Assembly: GCA_965116685.1 (NCBI GenBank)
Contig: OZ220707.1
Coordinates: forward strand, 3,658,001 to 3,722,000
Origin: Bin80 sp965116685
GTDB taxonomy: Bacteria > Bacteroidota > Rhodothermia > Rhodothermales > Bin80
DNA: 64,000 bases
Reading direction: 5' to 3'
Of this stretch, positions 28,223 through 38,500 are shown in pieces. Numbering within the stretch: position 1 is the stretch's first letter; each line of letters opens with the position of its first letter. Made by a program: the position numbers and the translations under genes. The notes under the pieces were generated by a model. The model was not told the DNA's origin and did no database searches. It saw nothing but the letters and a program-made list of their open reading frames with translations.

Positions 28223-28941
28223 TGTACAGAGTTGAGCTTGAGGATTTTGAAGGTCCACTTGATCTTCTTCTACTTCTAATCAATCGGCGGGAGGTTGACA
28301 TTTTTGATATACCGATTGCCCAGATCACGAACGAGTACCTAGCCTATGTCCAATTGATGGAGTCCGTCAATCTAGACGGTGTTGCGGATTATATCTACTT
28401 CGCTGCATTACTGATCAGTATTAAGGCCAGAATGCTGCTCCCACAGCCAGAAATTGATACGGAGGAGGAGCTTGATCCACGCCAGCAACTCGTAGATCGG
28501 CTTCTTGAGTATATCCAGTATAAGAATGCGGCAGAAACACTGAATCAACAGTTAGAGGAGCGTTCCAGGCTTTTTACCCGGGGGGAAGCATCTACGCCGG
28601 CTGAAGTAGCAGCACCTGAGAAAGAGGTCCTGGTGAAGACAACGATATTTGAGTTAATGAATGCTCTTCGTCTGGTGCTAGAAGAGGCGCCAGATGAAGA
28701 AACGATTACTATTGAGCCACAACAGTATTCAATTGAAGATCAATCTGAGTATATACGTAGAATTTTGTTTACGGAGAAACATGTGAGCTTCCAAAATCTG
28801 ATCAGAGGGCAAACGCGAAGTTTCATCGTGGCCACATTATTGGCAATATTGGAGATGGCCTACGGACACGAGATTTGTATTTTGAATGCTTACGATGGGA
28901 ATGCCTTCGTAATTGAGAAAGGAGGGATTAAGAATGTGTGA
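28222..28941 (+). CDS. scpA: Segregation and condensation protein A
   Basis: ScpA is the kleisin subunit that bridges the SMC ATPase heads and, with ScpB, compacts and segregates chromosomes. The N-terminus EDFEGPLDLLLLLINRREVDI is diagnostic, as is the C-terminal winged helix with ATLLAILEMAYG. The 239 residues fit. Start and stop overlap with neighbours on both sides (1 nt with the epimerase, 8 nt with scpB), so the genes are probably coupled. Confidence 0.95.
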   Translation: MYRVELEDFEGPLDLLLLLINRREVDIFDIPIAQITNEYLAYVQLMESVNLDGVADYIYFAALLISIKARMLLPQPEIDTEEELDPRQQLVDRLLEYIQYKNAAETLNQQLEERSRLFTRGEASTPAEVAAPEKEVLVKTTIFELMNALRLVLEEAPDEETITIEPQQYSIEDQSEYIRRILFTEKHVSFQNLIRGQTRSFIVATLLAILEMAYGHEICILNAYDGNAFVIEKGGIKNV

Positions 28942-29617
28942 TAACAAACAGGAAGCTTCCAATGCAGAAGTAACCTTGAGCATGGTTCTGGAAGCCCTGG
29001 CATTTGCCGCAGAAACCCCGGTGAGTGTGGAGCAGATCTGTAGTGTTTATGCTGAAGTGACTGCAAGCGAGGTTCTTCCAAGCGAGGAAGCGGTGGAGGA
29101 AGCGGTGGAGAACCTTAATGCCTCCTTTGAACAAGAAGGGCATGCCCTGCGGATTCAATACTGGGCCGGTGGACTACGCATGGCGACGACAGCAACGGTT
29201 GCCCCATTTTTGGCGACTTTCTTCCAGCGCGAGCACGCACGCCAATTAACGAGGCCGTTAATGGAGACATTGGCCATTATTGCCTATAAGCAGCCATCAA
29301 CAAAAGTAGAGGTGGATGCGGTTCGCGGGGTGGATTCAGGATATGCAATCCGAAAATTACTGTCACTGAACCTGTTGTCCATTGCCGGGCGAGCAGAGGT
29401 TCCCGGGCGACCCATGCTATATACGACCACGGATCGGTTCTTGGAGGAGTTTGGATTAAATGATTTGGATGGACTGCCGAATCTGCGTCAAGCAGAAGAG
29501 CTACTTGGAGATACAAATTTTGACCAGGAGCGTTTACGACTTCTGATGCCAAACGGACTGAATCATAACAGTCAGAGCCGTGACAATGGCTCCCCCGATG
29601 ATCAGGTAACAATCTAA
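28934..29617 (+). CDS. scpB: Segregation and condensation protein B
   Basis: ScpB is the winged-helix partner of ScpA in the SMC complex. Motifs PLMETLAIIAYKQPSTKVEV and VPGRPMLYTTTDRFLEEFG are typical of the family. I selected ATG 28934 because a perfect AAAGGAGG sits just upstream; the frame also opens at TTG 28913. The start lies inside scpA with an 8-nt overlap. 227 residues, with a polar C-terminal tail. Confidence 0.95.
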   Translation: MCDNKQEASNAEVTLSMVLEALAFAAETPVSVEQICSVYAEVTASEVLPSEEAVEEAVENLNASFEQEGHALRIQYWAGGLRMATTATVAPFLATFFQREHARQLTRPLMETLAIIAYKQPSTKVEVDAVRGVDSGYAIRKLLSLNLLSIAGRAEVPGRPMLYTTTDRFLEEFGLNDLDGLPNLRQAEELLGDTNFDQERLRLLMPNGLNHNSQSRDNGSPDDQVTI

Positions 29618-29651
29618 GTACAGCAGATTCCCGCATTTTATCAAGTGATCA

Positions 29652-30425
29652 ATGGCACAAAGGAAGACGGTTAAGGCACGAGATCAAGTATTGGAAGCCG
29701 GGCGACTAAATCGTTACATCGCACGTGCGGGGATTTGCTCACGACGAAATGCAGATGGGCTCATCGAAAGGGGGCAGGTTCAGGTGAATGAGCAGGTTGT
29801 CCGTGAGTACTGGTATCAGGTCAAGAAAGGGGACAAGGTCAGTGTCAATGGGAAAGTAATCTCACCACGACAGTTTGTATACATACTGCTGAACAAACCC
29901 AAGGACACAATCACTACCGTCAAAGATCAAAAAGAGCGAAAAACCGTTCTAGACCTGATTAATATGGATGGAGGGACCAGTGGATTGTTTCCCGTGGGGC
30001 GACTTGACCGCAACACAACGGGGGTGCTGCTGCTGACCTCAGATGGAGATCTAGGACATCGACTAATGCATCCAAGTTTTCAAATCCCGAAACAGTACCT
30101 CGTGCGTACGACACAGCCGGTTCGACCAGAACAGCTGGAGCAACTATGTCGCGGGATCAAGCTGGAGGATGGTTTGGCTAGTTGTGATCGCGCCATTTAT
30201 ATGCATTCAAGAAATCCCTTCGAAATAGGCATTGAGTTGCATGAGGGAAGAAATCGTCAAATCCGGCGGATGTTTGCCGTGCTTGACCATAAAATTGTGG
30301 CTTTGGAACGAGTATCCTACGCCGGATTAACAACACGTCATTTACGACGTGGAACATGGCGTGAACTCAGAGAAAACGAGATACGCAAATTATATCGTAT
30401 GGTAGATCAGCATAATCGGTCATGA
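29652..30425 (+). CDS. RsuA/RluB-family rRNA pseudouridine synthase
   Basis: It isomerises a specific rRNA uridine to pseudouridine. An N-terminal S4 RNA-binding domain (RLNRYIARAGICSRRNADGL, about 17-60) precedes the catalytic domain with GRLDRNTTGVLLLTSDGDL holding the catalytic Asp, and EGRNRQIRRMF. The 257 residues match RluB/RsuA-like enzymes; scpAB linkage favours RluB (23S U2605), but this is inference. The stop overlaps guaB through ATGA. Confidence 0.92.
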   Translation: MAQRKTVKARDQVLEAGRLNRYIARAGICSRRNADGLIERGQVQVNEQVVREYWYQVKKGDKVSVNGKVISPRQFVYILLNKPKDTITTVKDQKERKTVLDLINMDGGTSGLFPVGRLDRNTTGVLLLTSDGDLGHRLMHPSFQIPKQYLVRTTQPVRPEQLEQLCRGIKLEDGLASCDRAIYMHSRNPFEIGIELHEGRNRQIRRMFAVLDHKIVALERVSYAGLTTRHLRRGTWRELRENEIRKLYRMVDQHNRS

Positions 30426-31936
30426 AACAATCTAAAACCAAAGATCCCTCTGTAGCAGAGCAGATTCTTGCGGATAAGGTGACACGCGAAGGGTTGACGT
30501 ATGATGATGTGCTACTGGTTCCCGGAAGATCAAGTGTGATGCCTAGGGATGTCAAAATTAATACCTGGGCCACCCGCAAAATCAAGCTCAATATTCCACT
30601 GCTCTCGGCGGCAATGGATACCGTCACGGAAGCAGGGTTGGCAATCGCCATGGCACGAGAGGGGGGGATTGGAGTGCTACACAAGAATATGTCGGTAGAA
30701 GATCAAGCTACACAGGTACGCCGGGTCAAGCGTTCTGAAAGTGGAATGATCCAGGATCCGATCACGCTGGCAGTAGAGAGTACAGTGGGAGATGCCCGTG
30801 CACTCATGGCTCGTTACTCCATTGGAGGAATCCCTGTGGTGGACAATAAAAAACATTTGGTCGGGATTATTACGAACCGGGACCTAAGATTCCAGGAGGA
30901 TAACCGGACGCCGGTTCGAGATGTGATGACCTCGACGCCGCTCTATACGACACCTGTGGGAACAACGCTTGAGCAAGCCGAGGAGATCCTTCAGCGGCAT
31001 AAGATCGAAAAACTGCCCGTTGTGGACAATCAGGGGCATCTGAAAGGGCTGATCACGTTTAAGGATATCGAAAAGAAGCGGCGCCATCCCTTCGCATGCA
31101 AAGATACTCTCGGCCGCCTACGTGTTGGAGCGGCAGTCGGGGTATTTGGGGATATGTTGGAGCGTGTAGATGCGCTTATTGAGGCAGAGGTTGACTTTGT
31201 TGTGGTTGACACTGCTCATGGACATTCTGAAGGAGTTCTTCAGGCAGTTGAAAACTTGAAAGCGAGGCATGGTACTCTTGAAATTCTTGCCGGGAATGTA
31301 GCGACCGCGAAAGGAACCGAGGACTTGATCGCAGCAGGTGCAGACGGGATCAAGGTGGGAATTGGCCCCGGATCAATCTGTACGACGAGAGTCGTTGCCG
31401 GGGTAGGTGTCCCTCAGTTTACCGCGGTGCTTGAATGCGCGGCGGCTGCGAAACCGCATGGGGTTCCAGTTGTGGCGGATGGGGGGATTAAACAGACGGG
31501 AGATATTCCCAAAGCTTTGGCGGCGGGTGCCTCCTGTATCATGGTTGGGAGCCTGTTTGCAGCGGTGGATGAGAGCCCAGGAGAGACTGTAATCTTTGAG
31601 GGGCGGAAGTTTAAATCCTATCGGGGGATGGGCTCTTTGGGAGCAATGAAGGAGGGAAGTAAGGATCGATATTTCCAGGATGCAGAAGACGATATCAAGA
31701 AGCTGGTTCCTGAAGGTATCGAAGGCAGAGTGCCCTACAGCGGTTATCTGCACGAGGTGGTCTATCAGATGGTCGGTGGGCTGAGAGCTGCAATGGGATA
31801 CTGTGGAGGGGAGAACCTGGAAGCATTCCGTACCAAGGCCGAGTTTGTAAGAATCACCGACAGTGGGCTCCGTGAAAGCCATCCGCATAGCGTACACATC
31901 ACGAAGGAGGCCCCGAACTATAGCTATCGCAGGTAA
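30422..31936 (+). CDS. guaB: IMP dehydrogenase
   Basis: GuaB oxidises IMP to XMP with NAD, the committed step of GMP synthesis. The TIM barrel is interrupted by a tandem CBS (Bateman) domain at about 110-225, which binds adenine and guanine nucleotides in bacterial enzymes. The catalytic Cys is C320 in GIGPGSICTTR. The flap and later motifs YRGMGSLGAM and EGIEGRVPYSG are intact. 504 residues. The start overlaps the preceding stop by 4 nt. The guaB stop faces the convergent oxidoreductase gene across about 55 nt. Confidence 0.97.
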   Translation: MKQSKTKDPSVAEQILADKVTREGLTYDDVLLVPGRSSVMPRDVKINTWATRKIKLNIPLLSAAMDTVTEAGLAIAMAREGGIGVLHKNMSVEDQATQVRRVKRSESGMIQDPITLAVESTVGDARALMARYSIGGIPVVDNKKHLVGIITNRDLRFQEDNRTPVRDVMTSTPLYTTPVGTTLEQAEEILQRHKIEKLPVVDNQGHLKGLITFKDIEKKRRHPFACKDTLGRLRVGAAVGVFGDMLERVDALIEAEVDFVVVDTAHGHSEGVLQAVENLKARHGTLEILAGNVATAKGTEDLIAAGADGIKVGIGPGSICTTRVVAGVGVPQFTAVLECAAAAKPHGVPVVADGGIKQTGDIPKALAAGASCIMVGSLFAAVDESPGETVIFEGRKFKSYRGMGSLGAMKEGSKDRYFQDAEDDIKKLVPEGIEGRVPYSGYLHEVVYQMVGGLRAAMGYCGGENLEAFRTKAEFVRITDSGLRESHPHSVHITKEAPNYSYRR

Positions 31937-31991
31937 GCAAAATGATTCTTGTGCCCGGCGATAAGTATAGCCAGCCGGCAAAACGCGGGCC

Positions 31992-33053
31992 CTAGAATGT
32001 GACCGTACGCCGCTCACGTGCAGCCTGGTCGGCTGCAAGTACAATCTTCAGGCTACTGACGGCATCCTGCATATGGTCCGTCAGATCAAGGTTCTCTTGA
32101 ATTGCGCGGAGCAGAAATTCCTGCTCAAGGGCGCACAACTCATCGTGTGAGGGTTCATCCGACGTGTCAAGCAATTCGTCAGGTCGGTCAAAGTGTCCGT
32201 CTTTGCCTCGGCTGCTATGATGAACCTTGAGTCCGCCTGTCTGCGTGTGTCCCTCAATATCATCGGTTTGTTCTTTCACTTCATCAATAATACTCACGGA
32301 TCCGAGAGGACCAACCACATCCTTGACAAACGAAGCCGTTTCACTCATCATAGGCCCCCAGCCAGCTTCATACCAACCCACAGATCCATCATCAAAAAAT
32401 ACCTGGAGTTGTCCATAGTTATACATGTCTGGCGCGATTTCATCGGATAGTCGCGCCCCGATTGCGTTGACGGCTACCGGGCGGGCGCGGGTCATCTGAC
32501 ACATTACGTCCACATAGTGAACGCCACAGTCCACGATCGGCGACATGGAATCCATTAATTTTCGATGGGTCTCCCACTGGGCGGCGCTACTTTGCTGATT
32601 CAAGTTCATACGCATGACCAGGGGTTTTCCCAGTTGCTGCGCCAGGGAAATAAATTTCTTCCAGGCCGGGTGTACGCGCAGGATATATCCAATCACAATT
32701 TTCCGATCTGTTTTTTTTGCCAGATCAATGAGCGATTGGGCTTCTTCTGCAGTTTCGGCAAGCGGCTTCTCCACAAATACATGGCAATTCGCCTCAAGGC
32801 TCATTTGCACGTATTTGGCGTGGGTATCCGGATACGTATTGATGGAGACTACATCGGGATTGGTCGTGGCCAATGCATCTTCAAATGAGGTATACGTAGG
32901 CAGTCCACCTAATTCTTCACTGAGTTGATTGCGAGATGCAGATGTACGACTCACAAGTCCAACAATTTCGAAGGCATCCATGGAGTGGTAAGCTCGCGCA
33001 TGGGAGGTCCCCATGTGTCCACATCCAGCCACAAGTACGTTAAGTTTTTTCAC
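31992..33053 (-). CDS. Gfo/Idh/MocA-family oxidoreductase
   Basis: This NAD(P)-dependent enzyme acts on sugars or polyols. A Rossmann motif VAGCGHMGTSHARAY is at the N-terminus and the signature VEKPLAETAEEA carries the conserved Lys. YILRVHPAWKKF and DCGVHYVDVMCQM follow, the latter holding the probable catalytic His. 353 residues. It is the last gene of the minus-strand run and begins 44 nt after the unknown 403-aa gene. It may be co-transcribed with the helicase genes, but its family gives no reason to assign it to the same function. Substrate unknown. Confidence 0.88.
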   Translation of the reverse strand: MKKLNVLVAGCGHMGTSHARAYHSMDAFEIVGLVSRTSASRNQLSEELGGLPTYTSFEDALATTNPDVVSINTYPDTHAKYVQMSLEANCHVFVEKPLAETAEEAQSLIDLAKKTDRKIVIGYILRVHPAWKKFISLAQQLGKPLVMRMNLNQQSSAAQWETHRKLMDSMSPIVDCGVHYVDVMCQMTRARPVAVNAIGARLSDEIAPDMYNYGQLQVFFDDGSVGWYEAGWGPMMSETASFVKDVVGPLGSVSIIDEVKEQTDDIEGHTQTGGLKVHHSSRGKDGHFDRPDELLDTSDEPSHDELCALEQEFLLRAIQENLDLTDHMQDAVSSLKIVLAADQAARERRTVTF

Positions 33054-33097
33054 TTTGAAATTCGATAGTATTTAGGGGTTGTTACGGTTGCATTTAT

Positions 33098-34309
33098 TCA
33101 GTGTTCAGTGCGATGATGGGCTTTAACAAGTTCTATTCGCTGGGAATAAGAGGCCATCCAGTCGCAAATTTTATTCCTCAGATGGTCATCTCCGCGTGAT
33201 TCTACCGGAAGTCGTAACCAACCTGAACGAGCTCCAAAAAGAATGGCCGAATATGCCCAATCCATGTCGGACATCATTCCATCATCAAAGTCGAACAATT
33301 CCTCACACTGGCGACGAAGAAAAAAAAGTATGATCGCCCGTTCCAGAGGGGATTTGTGCGAATTAAAATATTCGGGTATGGTTAAACCTCCGAGTCCTCT
33401 GAGTTCCCGCAGTGTCTTGCAGAGAGGAATGGTTTGCCATTGAAGGTCATCGGGAATGCTTTCCATAAAATAGAGAACTATATCGTCCAAGTCATTATCG
33501 CTGCTTTGATTCCGATGTCTGGCTATATGTTCTACAAGACTCCAAAGCAGATATCCCTCAATTGATTGTGACCATGATAGAACCTGACCTTTTGCCATCC
33601 ACTCGCTTAGACCCGGTATGGGACATTCTGGATGCTCAACCTCAAATGCCGACGTAAATGCTTTTTTGGCTGCGGCGCTCCTATTTTCAACCTGGTTCAA
33701 CGTGGCAAGAATTCCTCCCGAAGCCTGGGCAAGGTGGACGGAAGTTTTTTCTTCCTCCTGTGCCTCTTTCGGTTGCCAGTCCTTCCATGTTTTCACTACG
33801 TCCGCGTTAAAAGATGTTTTTCTGCGTTTTAGGATGTCAGGCTTGAGAGGGACATTGTTTCGGAGTTGCACCTGATCAAGAATTTCGTTACGGTGCTCAT
33901 CTGATTCGACGAGGATTCGGCGGATTCGTGTTATTGAAATAGGGACGCGTGTAAAGCTGACAGATTTTGAAGATTTCTTTTTAGGAGGCGGAGTCTCAAA
34001 TAGTTGAAGTTGTTGAGCGACGGTTCGACTACTATTCGGGGTAGACAGCTCAAGGCCTTGAAGATTAATTTCTACGATGGTTGGAATCAGGTATCTTGCT
34101 TCCTTGACGGATCGGTCAAGCGCACTTTTAGGAATTTTGTTGATGAAAAGCGGAATGGATCCAGGTTGTATACTCAGGACATCTTCATAGTATTTGTCTC
34201 CGAATCCATATGGTGGGCCGATGAACCCGGAAGCAAGGCAAAACATCAGGTTCAAATGGTTGGTAACGAATAGCCCAGGGTCGGGAGACGGCGTTTTAGT
34301 TGTCCTCAT
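33098..34309 (-). CDS. Unrecognised 403-aa protein, third gene of the helicase operon
   Basis: I do not recognise a family. The N-terminal part (1-80) is mixed alpha/beta with LFVTNHLNLMFCLASGFIGP and EARYLIPTIVEINL. A basic, proline-rich linker follows at about 107-116 (PPPKKKSSKS), then a charged middle with RIRRILVESDEHRNEI. The last 180 residues are predicted helical and Trp-rich. No Walker, PD-(D/E)xK, HNH, PLD or methylase motif is visible. Its ATG overlaps the helicase stop (TAATG), which implies coupled translation and a shared role, perhaps as a regulatory, sensing or effector subunit. Confidence 0.75.
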   Translation of the reverse strand: MRTTKTPSPDPGLFVTNHLNLMFCLASGFIGPPYGFGDKYYEDVLSIQPGSIPLFINKIPKSALDRSVKEARYLIPTIVEINLQGLELSTPNSSRTVAQQLQLFETPPPKKKSSKSVSFTRVPISITRIRRILVESDEHRNEILDQVQLRNNVPLKPDILKRRKTSFNADVVKTWKDWQPKEAQEEEKTSVHLAQASGGILATLNQVENRSAAAKKAFTSAFEVEHPECPIPGLSEWMAKGQVLSWSQSIEGYLLWSLVEHIARHRNQSSDNDLDDIVLYFMESIPDDLQWQTIPLCKTLRELRGLGGLTIPEYFNSHKSPLERAIILFFLRRQCEELFDFDDGMMSDMDWAYSAILFGARSGWLRLPVESRGDDHLRNKICDWMASYSQRIELVKAHHRTEH

Positions 34310-35496
34310 TAATTCATTGGTTTGCGTTGCAAAACCTCTTGATTTTTCGGCAACAGATCATCAATTCGTCTGGACCCATCCCGTTTCATCAGCAGAAGTA
34401 TGTTATCGCGCGCCCTCGAAACCATCACATAAAACAACTTTTTAGTCGCATCCTGATCGTTAGGGCGGATAAAATGTTCATCAATGTCAGCCAGAACTAC
34501 GGTGTCAAACTCAAGTCCCTTGCATGATTGAGCGTTGAGAACGACAATACCTCCCTGATAGAATCGTACCGCCTGCTTATTCTTGCTGTCATAGGTATAG
34601 ATCGGTATAGAATTTTCGTTATGCAAATTCGTGGCTTCCTTTAAGGCATTTAAATAGGTTTCCCGAACATGGTGCTTTGGGGTAATCACACCTATCAGCT
34701 TTTTGGGGTCACGCAGAAAGAGTCGGATGAGTGACCTGGCAATTTTAACGTAGATTTTTGGTTGTTGATGCTCAAAAGTATATAGGATCGGGGCATGGAT
34801 ACTTCCTTTATGCTCTGGTAATTCAGGTGGGGGGCTTGCCGGATCACCGGTATAGAACGCCCGTGCTAAACGAGCAATTCCATAATTGTTTCGAAAATTA
34901 TATTTGAGTTCAATGACCTCTTCGGTATCAATTGCAAGTGCATCTTCAAGATCTTGGCGGCTGCTGTTTTTATTTGCATGAATCTGTTGATTCTGATCTG
35001 CCGCGATGAAGAAATTTTCATAGCCAAGGCCAATCAGGGTATGATAGAAGCCTGGTGGCATATCCTGCCCCTCATCAATAATGAGGAATTCTTTCTTGTT
35101 CAATGAAGTGGTTTTCGTTGATATTTCATTCGTTTCGCGCATGCATGCCTCCCAGTCAGTTGGCGGCCAATCGGAGGGGGCATTTTCCTGTTTGGGGACG
35201 AATTTCCCTGTAATTTCCCAAAACTTTCTGCAAAACCAACTTTTGTATGTTGAACTTTCAAATCGTTCTCCCGCCATCTGTTGGCTTGCTTGATGTAGCA
35301 TGTGATTGTAGACCAGAAAAACATGTTCGGCATTTTTCTTTTGGAGCTGTATCGCTCGCATCACCATGACCACCGTCTTGCCGGTCCCGGGCCCACCAAT
35401 GATGAGATGCTGCCCCTTGGATGAATATGCTAATGCAGCTTCCTGATCCTTTGTCAGATCCTGCACCCCTGGGAGCTTCCATTTACGAGTCTGCAT
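34309..35496 (-). CDS. Compact SF1 (UvrD/Rep-like) helicase
   Basis: A 395-residue superfamily 1 ATPase with all core motifs: Walker A GGPGTGKT at 34-41, Walker B DEGQ at 141-144, motif III AADQNQQI (165-172), motif IV-like LKYNFRNN (197-204), motif V AQSCKGLEFDTVVL (322-335) and motif VI FYVMVSRARDNI (355-366). It is much shorter than UvrD (about 720 aa) and lacks room for full 1B/2B subdomains. The ATG is 4 nt after the upstream stop, and its own stop overlaps the next gene. Translocation on ssDNA is likely; DNA versus RNA specificity cannot be read. Confidence 0.9.
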   Translation of the reverse strand: MQTRKWKLPGVQDLTKDQEAALAYSSKGQHLIIGGPGTGKTVVMVMRAIQLQKKNAEHVFLVYNHMLHQASQQMAGERFESSTYKSWFCRKFWEITGKFVPKQENAPSDWPPTDWEACMRETNEISTKTTSLNKKEFLIIDEGQDMPPGFYHTLIGLGYENFFIAADQNQQIHANKNSSRQDLEDALAIDTEEVIELKYNFRNNYGIARLARAFYTGDPASPPPELPEHKGSIHAPILYTFEHQQPKIYVKIARSLIRLFLRDPKKLIGVITPKHHVRETYLNALKEATNLHNENSIPIYTYDSKNKQAVRFYQGGIVVLNAQSCKGLEFDTVVLADIDEHFIRPNDQDATKKLFYVMVSRARDNILLLMKRDGSRRIDDLLPKNQEVLQRKPMN

Positions 35497-35500
35497 ACTA

Positions 35501-38500
35501 TTAGGGATGGGTTATTTTAAGAAGCGAGGGGAGATTTTTGCCGTTCCCATTGATCAGGATTCGGTCAAGGTATTGGTTGTTGCAGCAGCAACTTGATTCG
35601 GGGATCATCAGGCATCCATGGCAAGCTGCTCCGTTTAGTTGCTCATGCTTACTTTCTTCCGGGTTACAACACACCGGATCAAATGAACACCACTTGGAGG
35701 CATCAAATGCCCGTGAGAGTAGGCGATAAAATTTCTGCGGCTGAGCGTATTCCATTAGCCCGCCCAGTGAGCCATGTCTGTCCGATACAGCGACAAAAAT
35801 CAAGATCCCTGCCATGGGATCCTTACCATCATTTGCATAGATACGCTCCTGGAGAGATGCAGCGGGATAACCACATTTGCGCTCCAATTGTCGGATCAGC
35901 AGATGAGAGAGGGAATGGCAAAGTACAAATCGTGGTATTTTTGAGACCTCATCATATCCTTTCACGGTATATTCTATGTGGTCCAATAACTGGTTTAATT
36001 CACGGTCAGTTTCTCTGGCTGCTTGAAGTTTAGTCTCCCATATCTGTAGCAAAGGCTCACTCAAGGTAAAGAAAATCCCCTCACCATACAATTCGTTTGC
36101 GGGGAGCCAGTCAGAAGTGCCAAGTAGATCAGGGGGGACCAAGCGGGGCCTTTCGTACATGTTCTTCCCTTCGGATTGATGTCGAAGGGCCTCACGCCGG
36201 AACCCTAAAAATACCGAAATCATTCGTAGACGTTCAACCGCAACCAAGCGGTTCACCAACGACACGATGTTTGGAGCAAGATGGTCCCCACTCTGTTCGC
36301 TCCATTCCAGAGCATAATGTTTCGTGACAAGGTCTTCATCTTCTCGTTGGCCTGGAATGGGCTGTGAAAGTGCCTGGTACTCAAGTTGTATCAGATGATC
36401 TGGGTCCGGTTGTTCATCGTAGAGAGGGTAGCCCCGCTCAATCTCCTCCAATGCCTCAAGAATTTCTTCGGGATCGCATCCATACTTGGAAGCAATACGT
36501 TTTGTCACACTTTTACGCTGAAATTCGGATCCAGCCTGATTAATTTTCTGCTGATCATCAGTATTTCTGTACAGAAGATCTACAACATTACCTCGTCTAA
36601 TGCGCGACTCGGGTGGTATGACCAAGGCTCTGTGGTTCTCTTCTCGGTATATCCGGGAATCGCCGATATACATGATTTCTGCCATACTATCTGCAACGAA
36701 TTCTTCTGCAGGTTCACGGAACCAAGGTTGTTGCCAGGTATTGCTCCCAAACTGTGCCACATCTTGCCAGTTTTGACAAAAACATTTCTGGCACTGGACT
36801 AGGTTTCTAGGTTCCCGAATCAGTTTGAGATAGGCCTGATCATTGGTACGTGGGCAATCTTTCGACTTTTTCCCATGTGCCATATAATGCCAGTCTACAT
36901 CTGCCAAATAGCCTTGTCGGTGCACAAGAACCCAATGAACCTGTCTCATCATTCCACCGCAGTTTTTGTCGCAGCATTGATTCGAGACGATCTGGGAGGG
37001 ATGACGAAGCAGTCCACATTTCACACAATAGGACCATCGTGGAAATTCTTTCGTCGGGATACAATCACTGTAGTTATCATATTTCTTTTTTGAAGCCGGT
37101 GGTTTAACAAGTCTACGGTTGCCGATCTTCGGATGCTTACAAATCTGAGTAACATACTTCAGCTCCCGATCATGTAGTAAATCTTCAGGCCAAAAATTAA
37201 TATCTTTCACGACAGCATTAAAGGTGTCCGTATTTTCTCCAATAGGTGCGATGGAGCCGACTCCTGATGAACCCAGCAGGTTCGAAAATCGTATGTTCGT
37301 TGTATGGGGTCCCCACTGTAGCATGGCCGACTCCTCCACATTTCGCATTGAATTCAGCGTATGCCATACTCCTTTGGCAGATGATTCAGCACTCTTGAGC
37401 AATCGGTCGGAATCAGTCAGATTCTCAGGCACGTGATATCGAAGTTCTCGGCGTCTTATCTTGGACTCTTCAGCTTTATCCAACCAGGTTTGATAAAGCT
37501 GATTGAGCTGCTCATGCACCTGAATTTGTGTTATCGGATCTGGACATGCGCTCGTGAGCCGATTCGTTAACTGAACCAAAATATTTTTCTCAATTCCCTC
37601 TTGTTCTCCAATTTTCAGCGCATCAGTGTTGTCAGTCAAGTGATCCCCCAAGTATCTCATTGCAGTGACCAGGGCTGCATGAAGAGCTCGACGCCGCGCT
37701 TGATAAGTGAAGGGGGTAATACTGGATGCCTCCACAAATCGATGAAAGGATTCATGGAATGGCCGAAAATTTTCATAATGTGCAAGACTTCGGGCTTGAG
37801 TACGATAGTAATTGACGACCACCAATCCAGGTACTTCGGACCGTCCAATACGGCCCGTCACCTGAATGTATTCCCCGGTCGTTTGTGGTTGTCCATTGAC
37901 CACCATCAGGGCCAACCGCGAGACATCAAGCCCCACCGAAATCATATTGGTTGCAAAGACCCCGTCAAGACATTTTGCATGGTTTCGTGGATATTCCAAC
38001 TCCTTGAATGTGGCGGCACAATCTTCGGCCGATCTGAGGCTGGTGAGTTCGGCGATGCGAGGGCTCTGGAATCGCGTACGAATCGCCTCTAGTGCTTCGT
38101 GATTCTCATTTTGCACGGAATTCTTTCTGACGAGTTGCATTCCTGCCTCTCGCACACCATGAAAAATCTCATTATGGTAGGTGCTGACATCCCTTAGACT
38201 GCGATTGAATACAACGATTGTCCACCATGCCTCTGCTAAATCTTCAGAATTTTGATCCTCCTCAAATAAAAGACTTGGTGCAGCCATGAGTGCAGCCATA
38301 ATTGGGCTGATACTTTCTTGTCTGTTGAGGTTAGGGGCTAGATATCCCAGGTACATGCGGCCTGGCCGACCACGATCCGTACAAGCGAAATACATGTCGT
38401 CACAGGAGATTCCTGGGGGTGGGAAAACCGTCATACTACGCCCATATAGGCTTTGGACCTGCTTACGGGCCTCGCTGATTGTGGCGGTGGAAGCAATATA

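Noticed and set aside
34004..34527. Plus-strand ORFs across the helicase operon (also around 35500-39600)
   Set aside because: They have no motifs and are shadows of the long minus-strand coding frames.
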